Shown: positions 9,133-16,426 of the stretch, piece by piece
Position numbering within the stretch: the stretch's first letter is position 1
Layout: the number at the start of each line of letters is the position of its first letter
Source: JAJTHJ01 sp046316025
Lineage (GTDB): Bacteria; Pseudomonadota; Gammaproteobacteria; Burkholderiales; Burkholderiaceae_F
Direction of reading: 5' to 3'
Length of the DNA: 17,277 bases
Assembly: GCA_046316025.1 (NCBI GenBank)
Contig: JBKCXU010000135.1
Coordinates: 1 to 17,277 of the forward strand
Position numbers and translations under genes: made by a program
Notes under the pieces: model-generated
Told to the model about the DNA's origin: nothing
Database searches by the model: none
What the model saw: the letters and a program-made list of their open reading frames with translations, nothing else

Positions 9133-10331
9133 ACGCCCCCCGCGACCTGCCCCCCGCCCGCCTGCGCCCGGCGCAGCGCGCCGCCCGCTTGAAGGGTTCG
9201 GTGATCCGCGAGATCCTCAAGCTCACGCAGGGCGCGGACGTGATCTCGCTAGCCGGCGGGCTGCCGTCGCCGCTGTCGTTTCCGGTGCCGGAGTTGCGTG
9301 CCGCGTTCGACGCGGTGTTGCGCGACGACGGTGCGGCCGCGCTGCAATACAGTTCGACCGAGGGCGACGCACGCCTGCGCGAGTGGATCGCAGCGCGCGA
9401 GACCGCGCGCGGCGTGCCGACCACCGCCGACGAGGTATTGATCGTCGCCGGCTCGCAGCAGGCGCTCGATCTGCTCGGCAAGGCGTTTGCCGAGCCCGGT
9501 GCGCCGTTGCTGGTCGAAGCGCCCTCCTACCTCGGCGCCTTGCAGGCGTTCTCGGTCTACGAACCGACCTTCCGCACCCTGCCCACCGACGACGCAGGCT
9601 TCGACCCGCGGGCGATCGACGCCGCGGTCGCCGCCGACGCGCGGCTGCTGTACGCGATGCCCAACTTCCAGAACCCGACCGGCCGCACGCTGTCGGCCGA
9701 GCGGCGTGCGTTGCTGGCGCAGGCCGCGCGCGACCACGACCTTTGGCTGGTCGAGGACGATCCCTACGGCGAACTCTGGTACGAGCAGGCGCCGCCGCCG
9801 TCGCTGCGCGCCTGGGCACGGGAGCGGACGATCCGCTTGTCGTCGTTTTCCAAGGTGCTGGCGCCCGGGCTGCGGCTGGGCTACGTAATCGCACCGGCCG
9901 AGTGCATCGAACTGCTGGAGCGCCTGAAGCAGGCCACCGACCTGTGCACCGCCACGCTGACGCAGCGCGCCGCCGCGCAAGTGCTGGCCAGCGGGCTGAT
10001 GGACACGCACCTGCCGCGCATCCGCGCGCTGTATGCCGCGCAAGCGCAGGTGATGCTCGACGCGCTGGCCGAACACATGCCGCCCGGCGTGCAGTGGACG
10101 CGCCCCACGGGCGGCATGTTCGTCTGGCTGCAACTGCCCGCCGCGCTCGATGCGATGGCGCTGCTGCGCCCGGCCATCGCCCACGGCGTGGCCTTCGTCC
10201 CCGGCGAGCCGTTCTACGCCCTCGAGCCGATACGCAACACGCTGCGGCTGTCGTTCGTCACGGTGCCGGCGGAGAAGATTCGCCAAGGGGTGGCCACGCT
10301 CGCGGGCTTGATCGCCGAAGCGGCCGCCTGA
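9129..10331 (+). CDS. PLP-dependent aminotransferase, class I/II (LysN/2-aminoadipate type)
   Basis: A 400-residue fold-type I aminotransferase. Key residues are the PLP-binding Lys242 in SSFSKVLAPGLRLGY, NPTG with Asn182, Asp211-Pro-Tyr213 in EDDPYGELWYE, and Arg373 in RLSF, which would bind the substrate carboxylate. The N-terminal ISLAGGLPSP and the overall layout resemble the LysN/ARO8-like branch, which includes 2-aminoadipate, aromatic and branched-chain aminotransferases and the catalytic half of MocR regulators. There is no GntR-type DNA-binding domain here. The start is fixed by a strong AAGGAG (9116-9121) seven bases before the ATG at 9129, and the ATG overlaps the dehydratase stop. 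The preferred amino acid cannot be read from sequence. Genomic context suggests it works in the same pathway as the dehydratase, GST and exporter. Confidence 0.93.
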   Translation: MNAPRDLPPARLRPAQRAARLKGSVIREILKLTQGADVISLAGGLPSPLSFPVPELRAAFDAVLRDDGAAALQYSSTEGDARLREWIAARETARGVPTTADEVLIVAGSQQALDLLGKAFAEPGAPLLVEAPSYLGALQAFSVYEPTFRTLPTDDAGFDPRAIDAAVAADARLLYAMPNFQNPTGRTLSAERRALLAQAARDHDLWLVEDDPYGELWYEQAPPPSLRAWARERTIRLSSFSKVLAPGLRLGYVIAPAECIELLERLKQATDLCTATLTQRAAAQVLASGLMDTHLPRIRALYAAQAQVMLDALAEHMPPGVQWTRPTGGMFVWLQLPAALDAMALLRPAIAHGVAFVPGEPFYALEPIRNTLRLSFVTVPAEKIRQGVATLAGLIAEAAA

Positions 10332-10333
10332 CC

Positions 10334-10951
10334 ATGCTGCGACTGTGGGGTCGGCTGTCGTCGATCAACGTGCGCAAGGTGGAGTGGGCGGCGCGCGAAG
10401 TCGGAGTGCCTTTCGAGCGCATCGACGCCGGCGGCAGCTACGGCGGGCTGGATACGCCCGCGGCGCTCGCCCGCAACCCGAACCGGATGATCCCGGTGCT
10501 GGACGACGATGGCTTCGTCCTGTGGGAATCCAACGCGATCGTCCGTTATCTGTGCGCGCGGTATGCGCCGGACCGGCTCTATCCGCTCGATCTGAAGCGG
10601 CGTTTCGACGCCGAGCGCTGGATGGACTGGCAGCAGACTACGCTGAACCCCGCCGGCCGCGGCGCCTTCATGCAATTGATCCGCACGCCGGCCGAGCGGC
10701 GCGACGCGACGGCGGTCGAGGCTTCGCGCGCCGCGACCGAGCCCCTGCTTGTGCTGCTGGATCGCCACTTGGCCGGCCGTCGTTTCGTCGCGGGCGAGGA
10801 CTTCACGATGGCCGACATCCCCGTCGGTTGCGAGGTGCACCGCTGGTTCAACTTGCCGCTGGCGCGACCCGCGCTGCCGAACCTGTACCGCTGGTACGGA
10901 GAACTACGCGAGCGCCCGGCCGCGACGGTGCTCGCGATCGCGTTGTCGTAG
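10334..10951 (+). CDS. Glutathione S-transferase family protein
   Basis: A 205-residue cytosolic GST. The thioredoxin-like N-terminal domain (1-77) has the active-site region GRLSSINVRKV (6-16), where Ser9/Ser10 would activate the glutathione thiol, the cis-Pro motif MIPVL (52-56), and the glutathione-binding ESNAI (65-69). The all-helical C-terminal domain carries the N-capping box FTMADI (157-162). Length is normal. The gene starts two bases after the aminotransferase stop, within the same operon. Its presence among amino-acid genes may mean a glutathione-dependent isomerase, a thiol-conjugation step or detoxification of a reactive intermediate; none is demonstrable from sequence. The start ATG at 10334 gives the complete fold. 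Confidence 0.92.
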   Translation: MLRLWGRLSSINVRKVEWAAREVGVPFERIDAGGSYGGLDTPAALARNPNRMIPVLDDDGFVLWESNAIVRYLCARYAPDRLYPLDLKRRFDAERWMDWQQTTLNPAGRGAFMQLIRTPAERRDATAVEASRAATEPLLVLLDRHLAGRRFVAGEDFTMADIPVGCEVHRWFNLPLARPALPNLYRWYGELRERPAATVLAIALS

Positions 10952-10962
10952 GCACAGCGAGC

Positions 10963-11865
10963 GTGAGCCAAACTCCGGCGCATCCCGAAGCCACCGGCCT
11001 CGCCCTCGGCCTGCTGGGGGTGCTCGCCTTCAGCCTGACGCTGCCGATGACGCGCTTTGCCGTGCAGCAGTTGGACCCGTGGTTTCTCGCCTTCGCGCGG
11101 ATGGCGGGCGCGGGGCTGATCTCCGCCCTGCTGCTGCTCGCCCTGCGCGCGCGCTGGCCGCAACGCGCGGACTTGCCGCTGCTGGCCGCGTGCATCGGCG
11201 GCATCGTCGTGGGCTTTCCGCTGCTCACCTCGCTGGCGATGAAGACGGTGCCGGCCAACCACGGCGCGGTGGTGATCGGCACGCTGCCCCTGGCCACTGC
11301 GCTGGTGGCCGCGCTGTGGTTCGGCGAGCGGCAGCCGGCGCGCTTCTGGATTTGCGCGGCCGCGGGCGCCTTGCTGGTGGCGATCTTCACGCTACGCGAC
11401 GGCGGCGCGGAGCTGGCCGCCGGCGACTGGGCGCTGCTCGGCGCCGTGGCCACGAGCGCCGTCGGCTACGCGGCGGGCGCGCGGCTGGCGCAGCGGCTGG
11501 GCGGCATCCGCGTGATTCTGTGGACGCTGGCGCTGGCGCTGCCGCTGACGGCGCCGGTGGCTCTCGCGCTCACTCTCGCCGCCGCGCCGCGCGCCGATGC
11601 GCTGCACTGGGGTGCGTTTGCCTACGTGACGCTGGTGTCGCAACTGGCCGGCTTCTTTGCCTGGTACAACGGGCTGGCGATCGGCGGCATCGCCCGCGTC
11701 GGCCAGGTGCAACTGCTGCAAGTATTTTTCACCATCGCCTTTGCCGGGCTGCTGTTCGGCGAAGCCGTGGCCCCGTCCACCTGGCTCTTTGCGCTGGCGG
11801 TCGCGGCCACCATCGCGCTCGGCCGCGGCCGGCCACGCCCCGCTCTCGCCCAGGAGACGAAATGA
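10963..11865 (+). CDS. DMT-superfamily transporter (EamA type)
   Basis: A 300-residue inner-membrane protein made of two repeated EamA halves (about 13-143 and 157-287) with ten predicted hydrophobic helices. Family features include a paired-helix layout, NHGAVVIGTLPLATALVAALWFGE in the first half (GE at 121-122), and the matching FFTIAFAGLLFGEAV in the second (GE at 266-267). Many members export amino acids or metabolites such as threonine, homoserine or cysteine-pathway compounds. The start is a GTG at 10963, eleven bases after the GST stop. An upstream extension in frame would overlap the GST gene entirely, so I rejected it. Its stop overlaps the PhzF start (ATGA). In this operon the likely role is export of the substrate or product of the neighbouring PLP enzymes, which is inference. 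Confidence 0.92.
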   Translation: MSQTPAHPEATGLALGLLGVLAFSLTLPMTRFAVQQLDPWFLAFARMAGAGLISALLLLALRARWPQRADLPLLAACIGGIVVGFPLLTSLAMKTVPANHGAVVIGTLPLATALVAALWFGERQPARFWICAAAGALLVAIFTLRDGGAELAAGDWALLGAVATSAVGYAAGARLAQRLGGIRVILWTLALALPLTAPVALALTLAAAPRADALHWGAFAYVTLVSQLAGFFAWYNGLAIGGIARVGQVQLLQVFFTIAFAGLLFGEAVAPSTWLFALAVAATIALGRGRPRPALAQETK

Positions 11866-12701
11866 AAGAACGCCGCTTTGCCCAGATCGACGTGTTCACC
11901 GCCACGCCGTACTACGGCAATCCGCTGGCCGTCGTGCTCGATGGCGACGGACTGGACGAGACCGAGATGCGCCGCTTTGCGCGCTGGACCAACCTGTCGG
12001 AGACGACCTTTCTGCTACCGCCGACGCAGCCCGGCGCGGACTACCGGGTACGCATCTTCACGCCTGCCCGCGAGCTGCCGTTTGCCGGGCACCCGACGCT
12101 GGGCTCCTGTCACGCCTGGCTGGCAGCGGGCGGCAAACCGCACTCGGCGGACACTGTGGTGCAGGAATGCGCCGCGGGGCTGGTGCGCATCAGCCGCGAT
12201 GGCGCGCGGCTCGCGTTCGCTGCGCCGCCGCTCGTGCGCACCGGTCCGGCCGACGAACCCACGCTCACGCGCGTAGCCGCCGCGCTGGGGATCGACCGCG
12301 CGGAAGTCGTCCACCACCAATGGGTGGATAACGGCCCCGGCTGGGTCGCGGTGATGCTCCCAAGCGTCGAGCGCGTGCTCGCGCTGCGGCCGGACAGCGC
12401 ACGACTGGGCGATCTCAAGGTCGGCGTCATCGGCCCGCATCCGGCCGGCGCCGAATGCGCGTTCGAGGTGCGCGCCTTCATCAACTTCAACGGCAGCTTG
12501 GTGGAAGACCCGGTCACCGGCAGTCTCAACGCAGGGCTGGCGCAGTGGCTGATCGGCGCCGGTCGAGCGCCGCCCTCCTACGTCGCGGCACAGGGCGCCG
12601 CGCTCGGCCGCGCCGGCCGCGTGCACGTGGCGCGCGACGGCGCGGATGTCTGGATCGGTGGCGACAGCGTGACTTGCGTGCAGGGCCGCGTGGCGCTGTG
12701 A
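11862..12701 (+). CDS. PhzF-family isomerase/epimerase-like protein
   Basis: A 279-residue protein of the PhzF family, which has the diaminopimelate-epimerase fold. Hallmarks are the N-terminal FAQIDVFTATPYYGNPLAVV (6-25), NLSETTF with Glu47 at the position of the PhzF catalytic glutamate, ELPFAGHPTLG (71-81), and EDPVTGSLNAGLAQWL (215-230). Pseudomonas PhzF isomerises trans-2,3-dihydro-3-hydroxyanthranilate in phenazine synthesis, but most family members stand outside phenazine pathways, and no phzA/B/C/D/E/G genes are present here. So I do not infer phenazine production. The start has an AGGAG (11852-11856) five bases upstream and overlaps the stop of the exporter gene. It is the last gene of the operon and its stop lies one base from the oppositely oriented vapC stop. 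Confidence 0.93.
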   Translation: MKERRFAQIDVFTATPYYGNPLAVVLDGDGLDETEMRRFARWTNLSETTFLLPPTQPGADYRVRIFTPARELPFAGHPTLGSCHAWLAAGGKPHSADTVVQECAAGLVRISRDGARLAFAAPPLVRTGPADEPTLTRVAAALGIDRAEVVHHQWVDNGPGWVAVMLPSVERVLALRPDSARLGDLKVGVIGPHPAGAECAFEVRAFINFNGSLVEDPVTGSLNAGLAQWLIGAGRAPPSYVAAQGAALGRAGRVHVARDGADVWIGGDSVTCVQGRVAL

Positions 12702-12702
12702 T

Positions 12703-13089
12703 CTACGGCGCAACGATCGGCACGCCACCAACCTTGCCCGCGCGTAGAAGCTGCCGGTCGAAGGTCGCAAACCGATCCGCGGCGCCGGCCAGCGCGAGGT
12801 GGAGCGCATCCGCAAAGTCCATGCCCTCAGCGTGCCGATCCAGCGCGCGCAAGACGGCGTCCGGCTCCGCCACCTCGACACCCGGCAGGCCGAGCAACAG
12901 ATGCAACAGCCGGTTGATCTGCGTGCGCTCCAGCTCATAGGCGCCGCGCAGGACCCATTCGGTCTCAAGCAAGACCGTCACCGGGATGAAGACCGGGCCG
13001 CGCTCGAACAAAGCGGTGGCCCGGCGCGCCTGCGCCCCGTCGTCGGCGACCAGCAGCCGGACGACAACGTTGGTATCGACCGCGATCAT
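12703..13089 (-). CDS. vapC: VapC-type PIN-domain ribonuclease toxin
   Basis: A 128-residue PIN-domain protein, the usual size for VapC. The acidic residues expected in the Mg2+ site are present: Asp5 in AVDTNVVVRLL, Glu42 in TVLLETEWVL, Asp94 (with Asp91) in DFADALHLALA, and Asp111 in FATFDRQL. Members cut RNA, often tRNA or rRNA, when freed from the cognate antitoxin. The start ATG at 13089 overlaps the stop of the antitoxin gene (ATGA), the standard vapBC layout. A longer open frame to 13266 only reads through the antitoxin gene out of phase. The toxin appears intact. The specific RNA target is unknown. Confidence 0.93.
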   Translation of the reverse strand: MIAVDTNVVVRLLVADDGAQARRATALFERGPVFIPVTVLLETEWVLRGAYELERTQINRLLHLLLGLPGVEVAEPDAVLRALDRHAEGMDFADALHLALAGAADRFATFDRQLLRAGKVGGVPIVAP

Positions 13090-13349
13090 CGCCGGCGACG
13101 CGCTCGGCGCTGCGCCTCGGCGACGACGGCCGCGTCCATGTCCTCGACCGTGCGCGCCGGGCCGCGATAGCCGGCAGCGCCGGCCACCTGCTTGAGCGTG
13201 CTCGGCGCAAACGGCTTGACCGGCCGCAGCAAGACACCGTCCGCCGTCTCTTCGACCGCAAAACAAGTACCGGCCGTCCAGCGGCGCGCCGTGCGCAGCG
13301 CGCTCGGCAGCACGATTTGGCCTTTACTCGACAGTCGGGTGGTGGTCAT
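13086..13349 (-). CDS. vapB: VapB-type antitoxin with AbrB/SpoVT DNA-binding domain
   Basis: An 87-residue protein whose N-terminal part, MTTTRLSSKGQIVLPSALR, is a classic AbrB/MazE swapped-hairpin DNA-binding domain (about 1-45). The C-terminal half contains an ARTVEDMDAAV segment that in related antitoxins binds across the toxin active site, and a basic tail ending RRARRRR. It lies upstream of and overlaps vapC by four bases, so the two are co-translated. A GAGG ribosome binding site lies about eight bases before the ATG at 13349. Family members repress their own promoter together with the toxin. The low-confidence promoter at 13377-13382 would be the target. Confidence 0.93.
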   Translation of the reverse strand: MTTTRLSSKGQIVLPSALRTARRWTAGTCFAVEETADGVLLRPVKPFAPSTLKQVAGAAGYRGPARTVEDMDAAVVAEAQRRARRRR

Positions 13350-13376
13350 GGCTCGCCTCGGTTTGCAGGTAAGGCA

Positions 13377-13382
13377 ATTGTA
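13377..13382 (-). promoter_or_regulatory. Possible -10 box for vapBC
   Basis: On the minus strand this hexamer reads TACAAT, a five-of-six match to the sigma-70 -10 consensus, 27 bases before the vapB ATG. No convincing -35 hexamer is found at 16-18 bases upstream, where the sequence runs into the end of the CopD-like gene. Co-transcription of vapBC with that gene is the alternative. Confidence 0.35.
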
Positions 13383-13400
13383 AGACCCGCGGCGACCACC

Positions 13401-13865
13401 TCAGAAGAGCGCGCGGCCCAACGTGGCCACCGCGATGGTGACGATGCCGAGCACCAGGTTGACCGCCACGAGCTTGCGGATCGCGTCGAGCTGCTTTGCG
13501 GCAGCGGGCCATTGCTCGACCGCCACCGCGGCGCGCAAACGCCGATAGGCCAGCAGCCGGATCACCGCGAAAATCGCGATCATCGCCACCCCAAGCGCAA
13601 ACATCAGATGCACCGACGGGTGCAGCGCCGAAAACGTCCGCGCGCCGAACATCATCGCCAGCCCCGAACCGAGCACCGCAAAGACGGCCGCAACCACCCA
13701 GTCGAAGAAGCGCCCGAGCGCCGCAGTCATCAGCGGCAGCCGCTGCGGCGGCGGCAGCAGCGCCACCGCGGCCGGCCGCACCGCGAAGTGCATCGTGAAC
13801 ATCCCGCCGACCCAGAGGGTCGAGGCCAGGATGTGGATGAAGAGCATCAGTGCGTAGGTGGTCAT
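13401..13865 (-). CDS. CopD-like four-helix membrane protein
   Basis: A 154-residue inner-membrane protein with four hydrophobic helices (about residues 2-23, 52-74, 82-106 and 131-151). The first carries HILASTLWVGGMFTMHFAVRP, with two histidines and the WxGG-type motif seen in CopD-domain and related heme- or copper-associated membrane proteins. Function is not established. It could take part in copper handling or be a cytochrome-like integral protein. Two ATG codons are possible: 13871 (MPMTTY) and 13865 (MTTY). The only Shine-Dalgarno, GGAG at 13874-13877, is two bases from the first and eight from the second, so I chose 13865. The gene lies downstream of parC and upstream of vapB on the same strand, with a hairpin-forming repeat in its leader. 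Confidence 0.82.
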   Translation of the reverse strand: MTTYALMLFIHILASTLWVGGMFTMHFAVRPAAVALLPPPQRLPLMTAALGRFFDWVVAAVFAVLGSGLAMMFGARTFSALHPSVHLMFALGVAMIAIFAVIRLLAYRRLRAAVAVEQWPAAAKQLDAIRKLVAVNLVLGIVTIAVATLGRALF

Positions 13866-13890
13866 CGGCATGACTCCGTTTGGAAGTGTT

Positions 13891-13963
13891 CGTCGTTCGC
13901 ACGCAAGCGGGAGTCCAGTCCTTGGCCGCGACCGGCTGGAGTCCCGCTGGCGCGGGAACGACG
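13891..13963. repeat. Inverted repeat between parC and the CopD-like gene
   Basis: Two 28-base arms (13891-13918 and 13936-13963) are reverse complements with four mismatches, separated by a 17-base loop. The arms begin and end CGTCGTTC / GAACGACG and contain GCGGGAGTCCAG / CTGGAGTCCCGC. This is the general form of short REP-like elements widespread in proteobacteria. It could attenuate transcription after parC or stabilise mRNA ends. No T tract follows on the minus strand, so it is not a typical intrinsic terminator. Confidence 0.85.
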
Positions 13964-13969
13964 CGGTGC

Positions 13970-16291
13970 TTATTGTGGCTTGCGCCGCGCGATCGCGGTC
14001 ACCTTCAGTTTGCTCGCCACCAGCTTGCCCTTGCGGGCGCGGTGGCCGTGATACTCGGCGAGCTTGTCGCGACCGAGTGCCACCTCGACCGGCTTGCCAC
14101 CGCGGCCGGTGCCGCTGACGCCCACGCCACTGTCGTCGCACGGCAGCGCGGCGAGCAAGGCTTCTCCATCGTCCAGCCCCATCAGGATCACGCCGCGCCC
14201 GCCGCCGGTCAGCGTCTTGCCTTCGGCGGCATCGAACACGAGCAGCCGGCCGTTGGCCGACAGGCAGGCGATGAGCCGGTCGCGCTCGGGGTCGAAGGGC
14301 TGCGGGCGCAGCGGCTCCGCGCCCTCGTCCACCGTGATGAACTGCTTGCCGCCGCGCTGGCGCGACAGCAGATCGCCGAGCGTGCAGGCAAAGCCGGTGC
14401 CGGCGCTGGTGGCGAGCAGCTGCGCGGTGTTGGCCGCGCCCGCCGCGTAGCCGACGATGCGCGTGCCGGCTTCCAGGTCGATCATCGACGTGACCGGCGC
14501 GCCATCGCCGCGCGCCGACGGCAACTGCGCCGCCGGCACCGCGTATACGCGCCCGTTGGAGCCAAAGGCCACCAGGTGATCGACGCTGCGGCACTCGTAG
14601 CCGCCATAGAGCGCATCGCCCGGCTTGAAGGTGAAAAGCGCCGCATCGTGACCATGCCCGCTGCGCGCGCGCACGTAACCCTTCTCGGAGACGATCACCG
14701 TCACCGGCTCCACCACCACCTGTGTTTGCACGGCCGCGCGCTCCGCCTCGGCGATCAGCGTGCGCCGCGCGTCGCCGTACTTTTTGGCATCTTCTTCGAT
14801 CTCACGCACGACCTGCTTGCGCAGCGCGGCATCCGAGCCGAGGAGCTTGGCGAGCGCGGCCTCGTCCTTGCGCAGTTGCGCCAACTCTTGCTCGATCTTG
14901 ATTCCCTCCAGCCGCGCCAACTGCCTTAGCCGGATCTCCAGAATGTCCTCGGCCTGCCGCTCGGAGAGTTTGAACACCCGCATCAGCTCGGGCTTCGGCT
15001 CGTCCGCATTGCGGATCACGCGGATCACCTCCTCGATCCGCAGCAGCACCGCCTGCCGGCCTTCGAGAATGTGGATGCGGTCGGCCACCTTGGCCAGCCG
15101 GTGCTGCGAGCGGCGACGCACCGTGTCCACGCGGACCTCGCCCCACTCGGTCAGGATCTCCAGCAGCGGCTTGCAGCGCGGGCGGCCATCGCGGCCGATC
15201 GTCACCAGATTGATCGGCGTGGACGACTCGAGACTCGTCTGCGCCAGCAGCAGGTTGACGAACTCCTGTCGATCGACCCTGGACGTGCGCGGCTCCAACA
15301 CCAGCCGCACCGCGGCGTCCTTGCCCGACTCGTCGCGCACGCTGTCCAGCAACGACAGCACCAGCGCCTTGTTCTGCTGTTGCTCGGCGGTCAGGCTCTT
15401 CTTGCCGGCGCGCACCTTGGGGTTGGTCAGTTCCTCGATCTCCTCCAGCACTTTCTGCGTGGAGGTCGAAGGCGGCAACGCGGTGACCACCAGTTGCCAC
15501 TGGCCGCGCGCCAGGTCCTCGAACTCGTAGCGCGCGCGCACCTTGACGCTGCCGCGCCCGCCGGAATAGATCTCGCGCAATTCGGTGGCCGGAGAAATGA
15601 TCTGCCCGCCACCGGGAAAGTCCGGCCCCGGCAGCAGCGCACGCACTTCGTCGAGCGTGGCTTTTGGTTGTTGCAGCACCAACGCGGCGGCGGCGGCAAC
15701 TTCGCGCAGGTTGTGCGGCGGAATCTCGGTGGCCATGCCGACCGCGATGCCGGAGGCGCCGTTCAACAGCACGAACGGCAGCCGCGCCGGCAGCAGCTTG
15801 GGCTCCTGGTACGAGCCGTCGTAGTTGGGGCGGAAGTCGACGGTGCCTTCGTCCAGCTCGTCGAGCAGCAGGCGGGCGATCGGCGACAGGCGCGCTTCGG
15901 TGTAGCGCATGGCCGCGGCACCGTCGCCGTCGCGGCTGCCGAAGTTTCCCTGGCCGTCGATCAGCGGGTAGCGCAGCGCGAAGTTCTGCGCCATCCGCAC
16001 CAGCGCGTCGTAGGCGGCCTGGTCGCCGTGCGGGTGGTACTTGCCGAGCACGTCGCCCACCACGCGCGCGCTCTTGACCGGCTTCGCACCCGCCGCGAGA
16101 CCCATCCGTTCCATCGAAAACAAGATGCGCCGCTGCACCGGCTTGCAGCCGTCGGCAACATCGGGCAGCGCGCGGCCCTTGACCACGCTCACCGCATAGT
16201 CGAGGTAGGCCTGCTGGGCAAAGCGCGCGAGCGTCAGCGCGTCGGGCGCGTCGCCGCTGCTGGTGAAGGAGAGGGATTGTTGTTCGTTCAC
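13970..16291 (-). CDS. parC: DNA topoisomerase IV subunit A
   Basis: A 773-residue ParC, which cuts and rejoins DNA during decatenation of daughter chromosomes. The breakage-reunion domain includes SVVKGRALPDVADGCKPVQRR (35-55), KYHPHGD (84-90) and the catalytic Tyr130 in AAMRYTEARL. A coiled-coil/tower region follows, and from about residue 530 the beta-pinwheel C-terminal domain begins (VIVSEKGYVRARSG). The sequence is closer to betaproteobacterial ParC than to E. coli ParC. At the quinolone-determining positions it has Gln91 where E. coli has Ser80, and Asp95 where E. coli has Glu84. The start is a GTG at 16291, since no ATG lies nearby in frame, and no clear Shine-Dalgarno precedes it. 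parE lies 135 bases upstream on the same strand, so the two may be co-transcribed. Confidence 0.97.
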   Translation of the reverse strand: MNEQQSLSFTSSGDAPDALTLARFAQQAYLDYAVSVVKGRALPDVADGCKPVQRRILFSMERMGLAAGAKPVKSARVVGDVLGKYHPHGDQAAYDALVRMAQNFALRYPLIDGQGNFGSRDGDGAAAMRYTEARLSPIARLLLDELDEGTVDFRPNYDGSYQEPKLLPARLPFVLLNGASGIAVGMATEIPPHNLREVAAAAALVLQQPKATLDEVRALLPGPDFPGGGQIISPATELREIYSGGRGSVKVRARYEFEDLARGQWQLVVTALPPSTSTQKVLEEIEELTNPKVRAGKKSLTAEQQQNKALVLSLLDSVRDESGKDAAVRLVLEPRTSRVDRQEFVNLLLAQTSLESSTPINLVTIGRDGRPRCKPLLEILTEWGEVRVDTVRRRSQHRLAKVADRIHILEGRQAVLLRIEEVIRVIRNADEPKPELMRVFKLSERQAEDILEIRLRQLARLEGIKIEQELAQLRKDEAALAKLLGSDAALRKQVVREIEEDAKKYGDARRTLIAEAERAAVQTQVVVEPVTVIVSEKGYVRARSGHGHDAALFTFKPGDALYGGYECRSVDHLVAFGSNGRVYAVPAAQLPSARGDGAPVTSMIDLEAGTRIVGYAAGAANTAQLLATSAGTGFACTLGDLLSRQRGGKQFITVDEGAEPLRPQPFDPERDRLIACLSANGRLLVFDAAEGKTLTGGGRGVILMGLDDGEALLAALPCDDSGVGVSGTGRGGKPVEVALGRDKLAEYHGHRARKGKLVASKLKVTAIARRKPQ

Positions 16292-16426
16292 TGTTGAGGG
16301 GATGATCGATGACGAATGATGATGGATGATGGGGTTGGCGTCGCGTTGTTGCCTTTGTCGCAGGCGCGTAGCGTCGTCATGGCCGCGCAGCGGCGTCGTC
16401 GGGCGGCGCAGCCGCCATCATGCTTC
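16292..16426. other. parE-parC intergenic region with two GC-rich hairpins
   Basis: This gap holds two adjacent hairpins with the same GCA loop: GCCGC-GCA-GCGGC (16382-16394) and GGCGGC-GCA-GCCGCC (16402-16416). They lie just after the parE stop, read on the minus strand. Closer to parC there is a short run of repeated GATGAT-like units (16303-16330). No T tract follows the hairpins. The region could slow transcription or serve as an mRNA-processing site between parE and parC. I see no convincing promoter for parC. Confidence 0.5.

Noticed and set aside
11862..12701. Phenazine biosynthesis locus
   Set aside because: PhzF-family proteins are widespread outside phenazine pathways, and none of the other core phz genes is present.
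13872..14594. An N-terminal extension of the CopD-like gene into parC
   Set aside because: The extra 241 codons run through parC in a different frame and the inverted repeat, and look like shadow sequence. A start with a well-placed Shine-Dalgarno exists at 13865.
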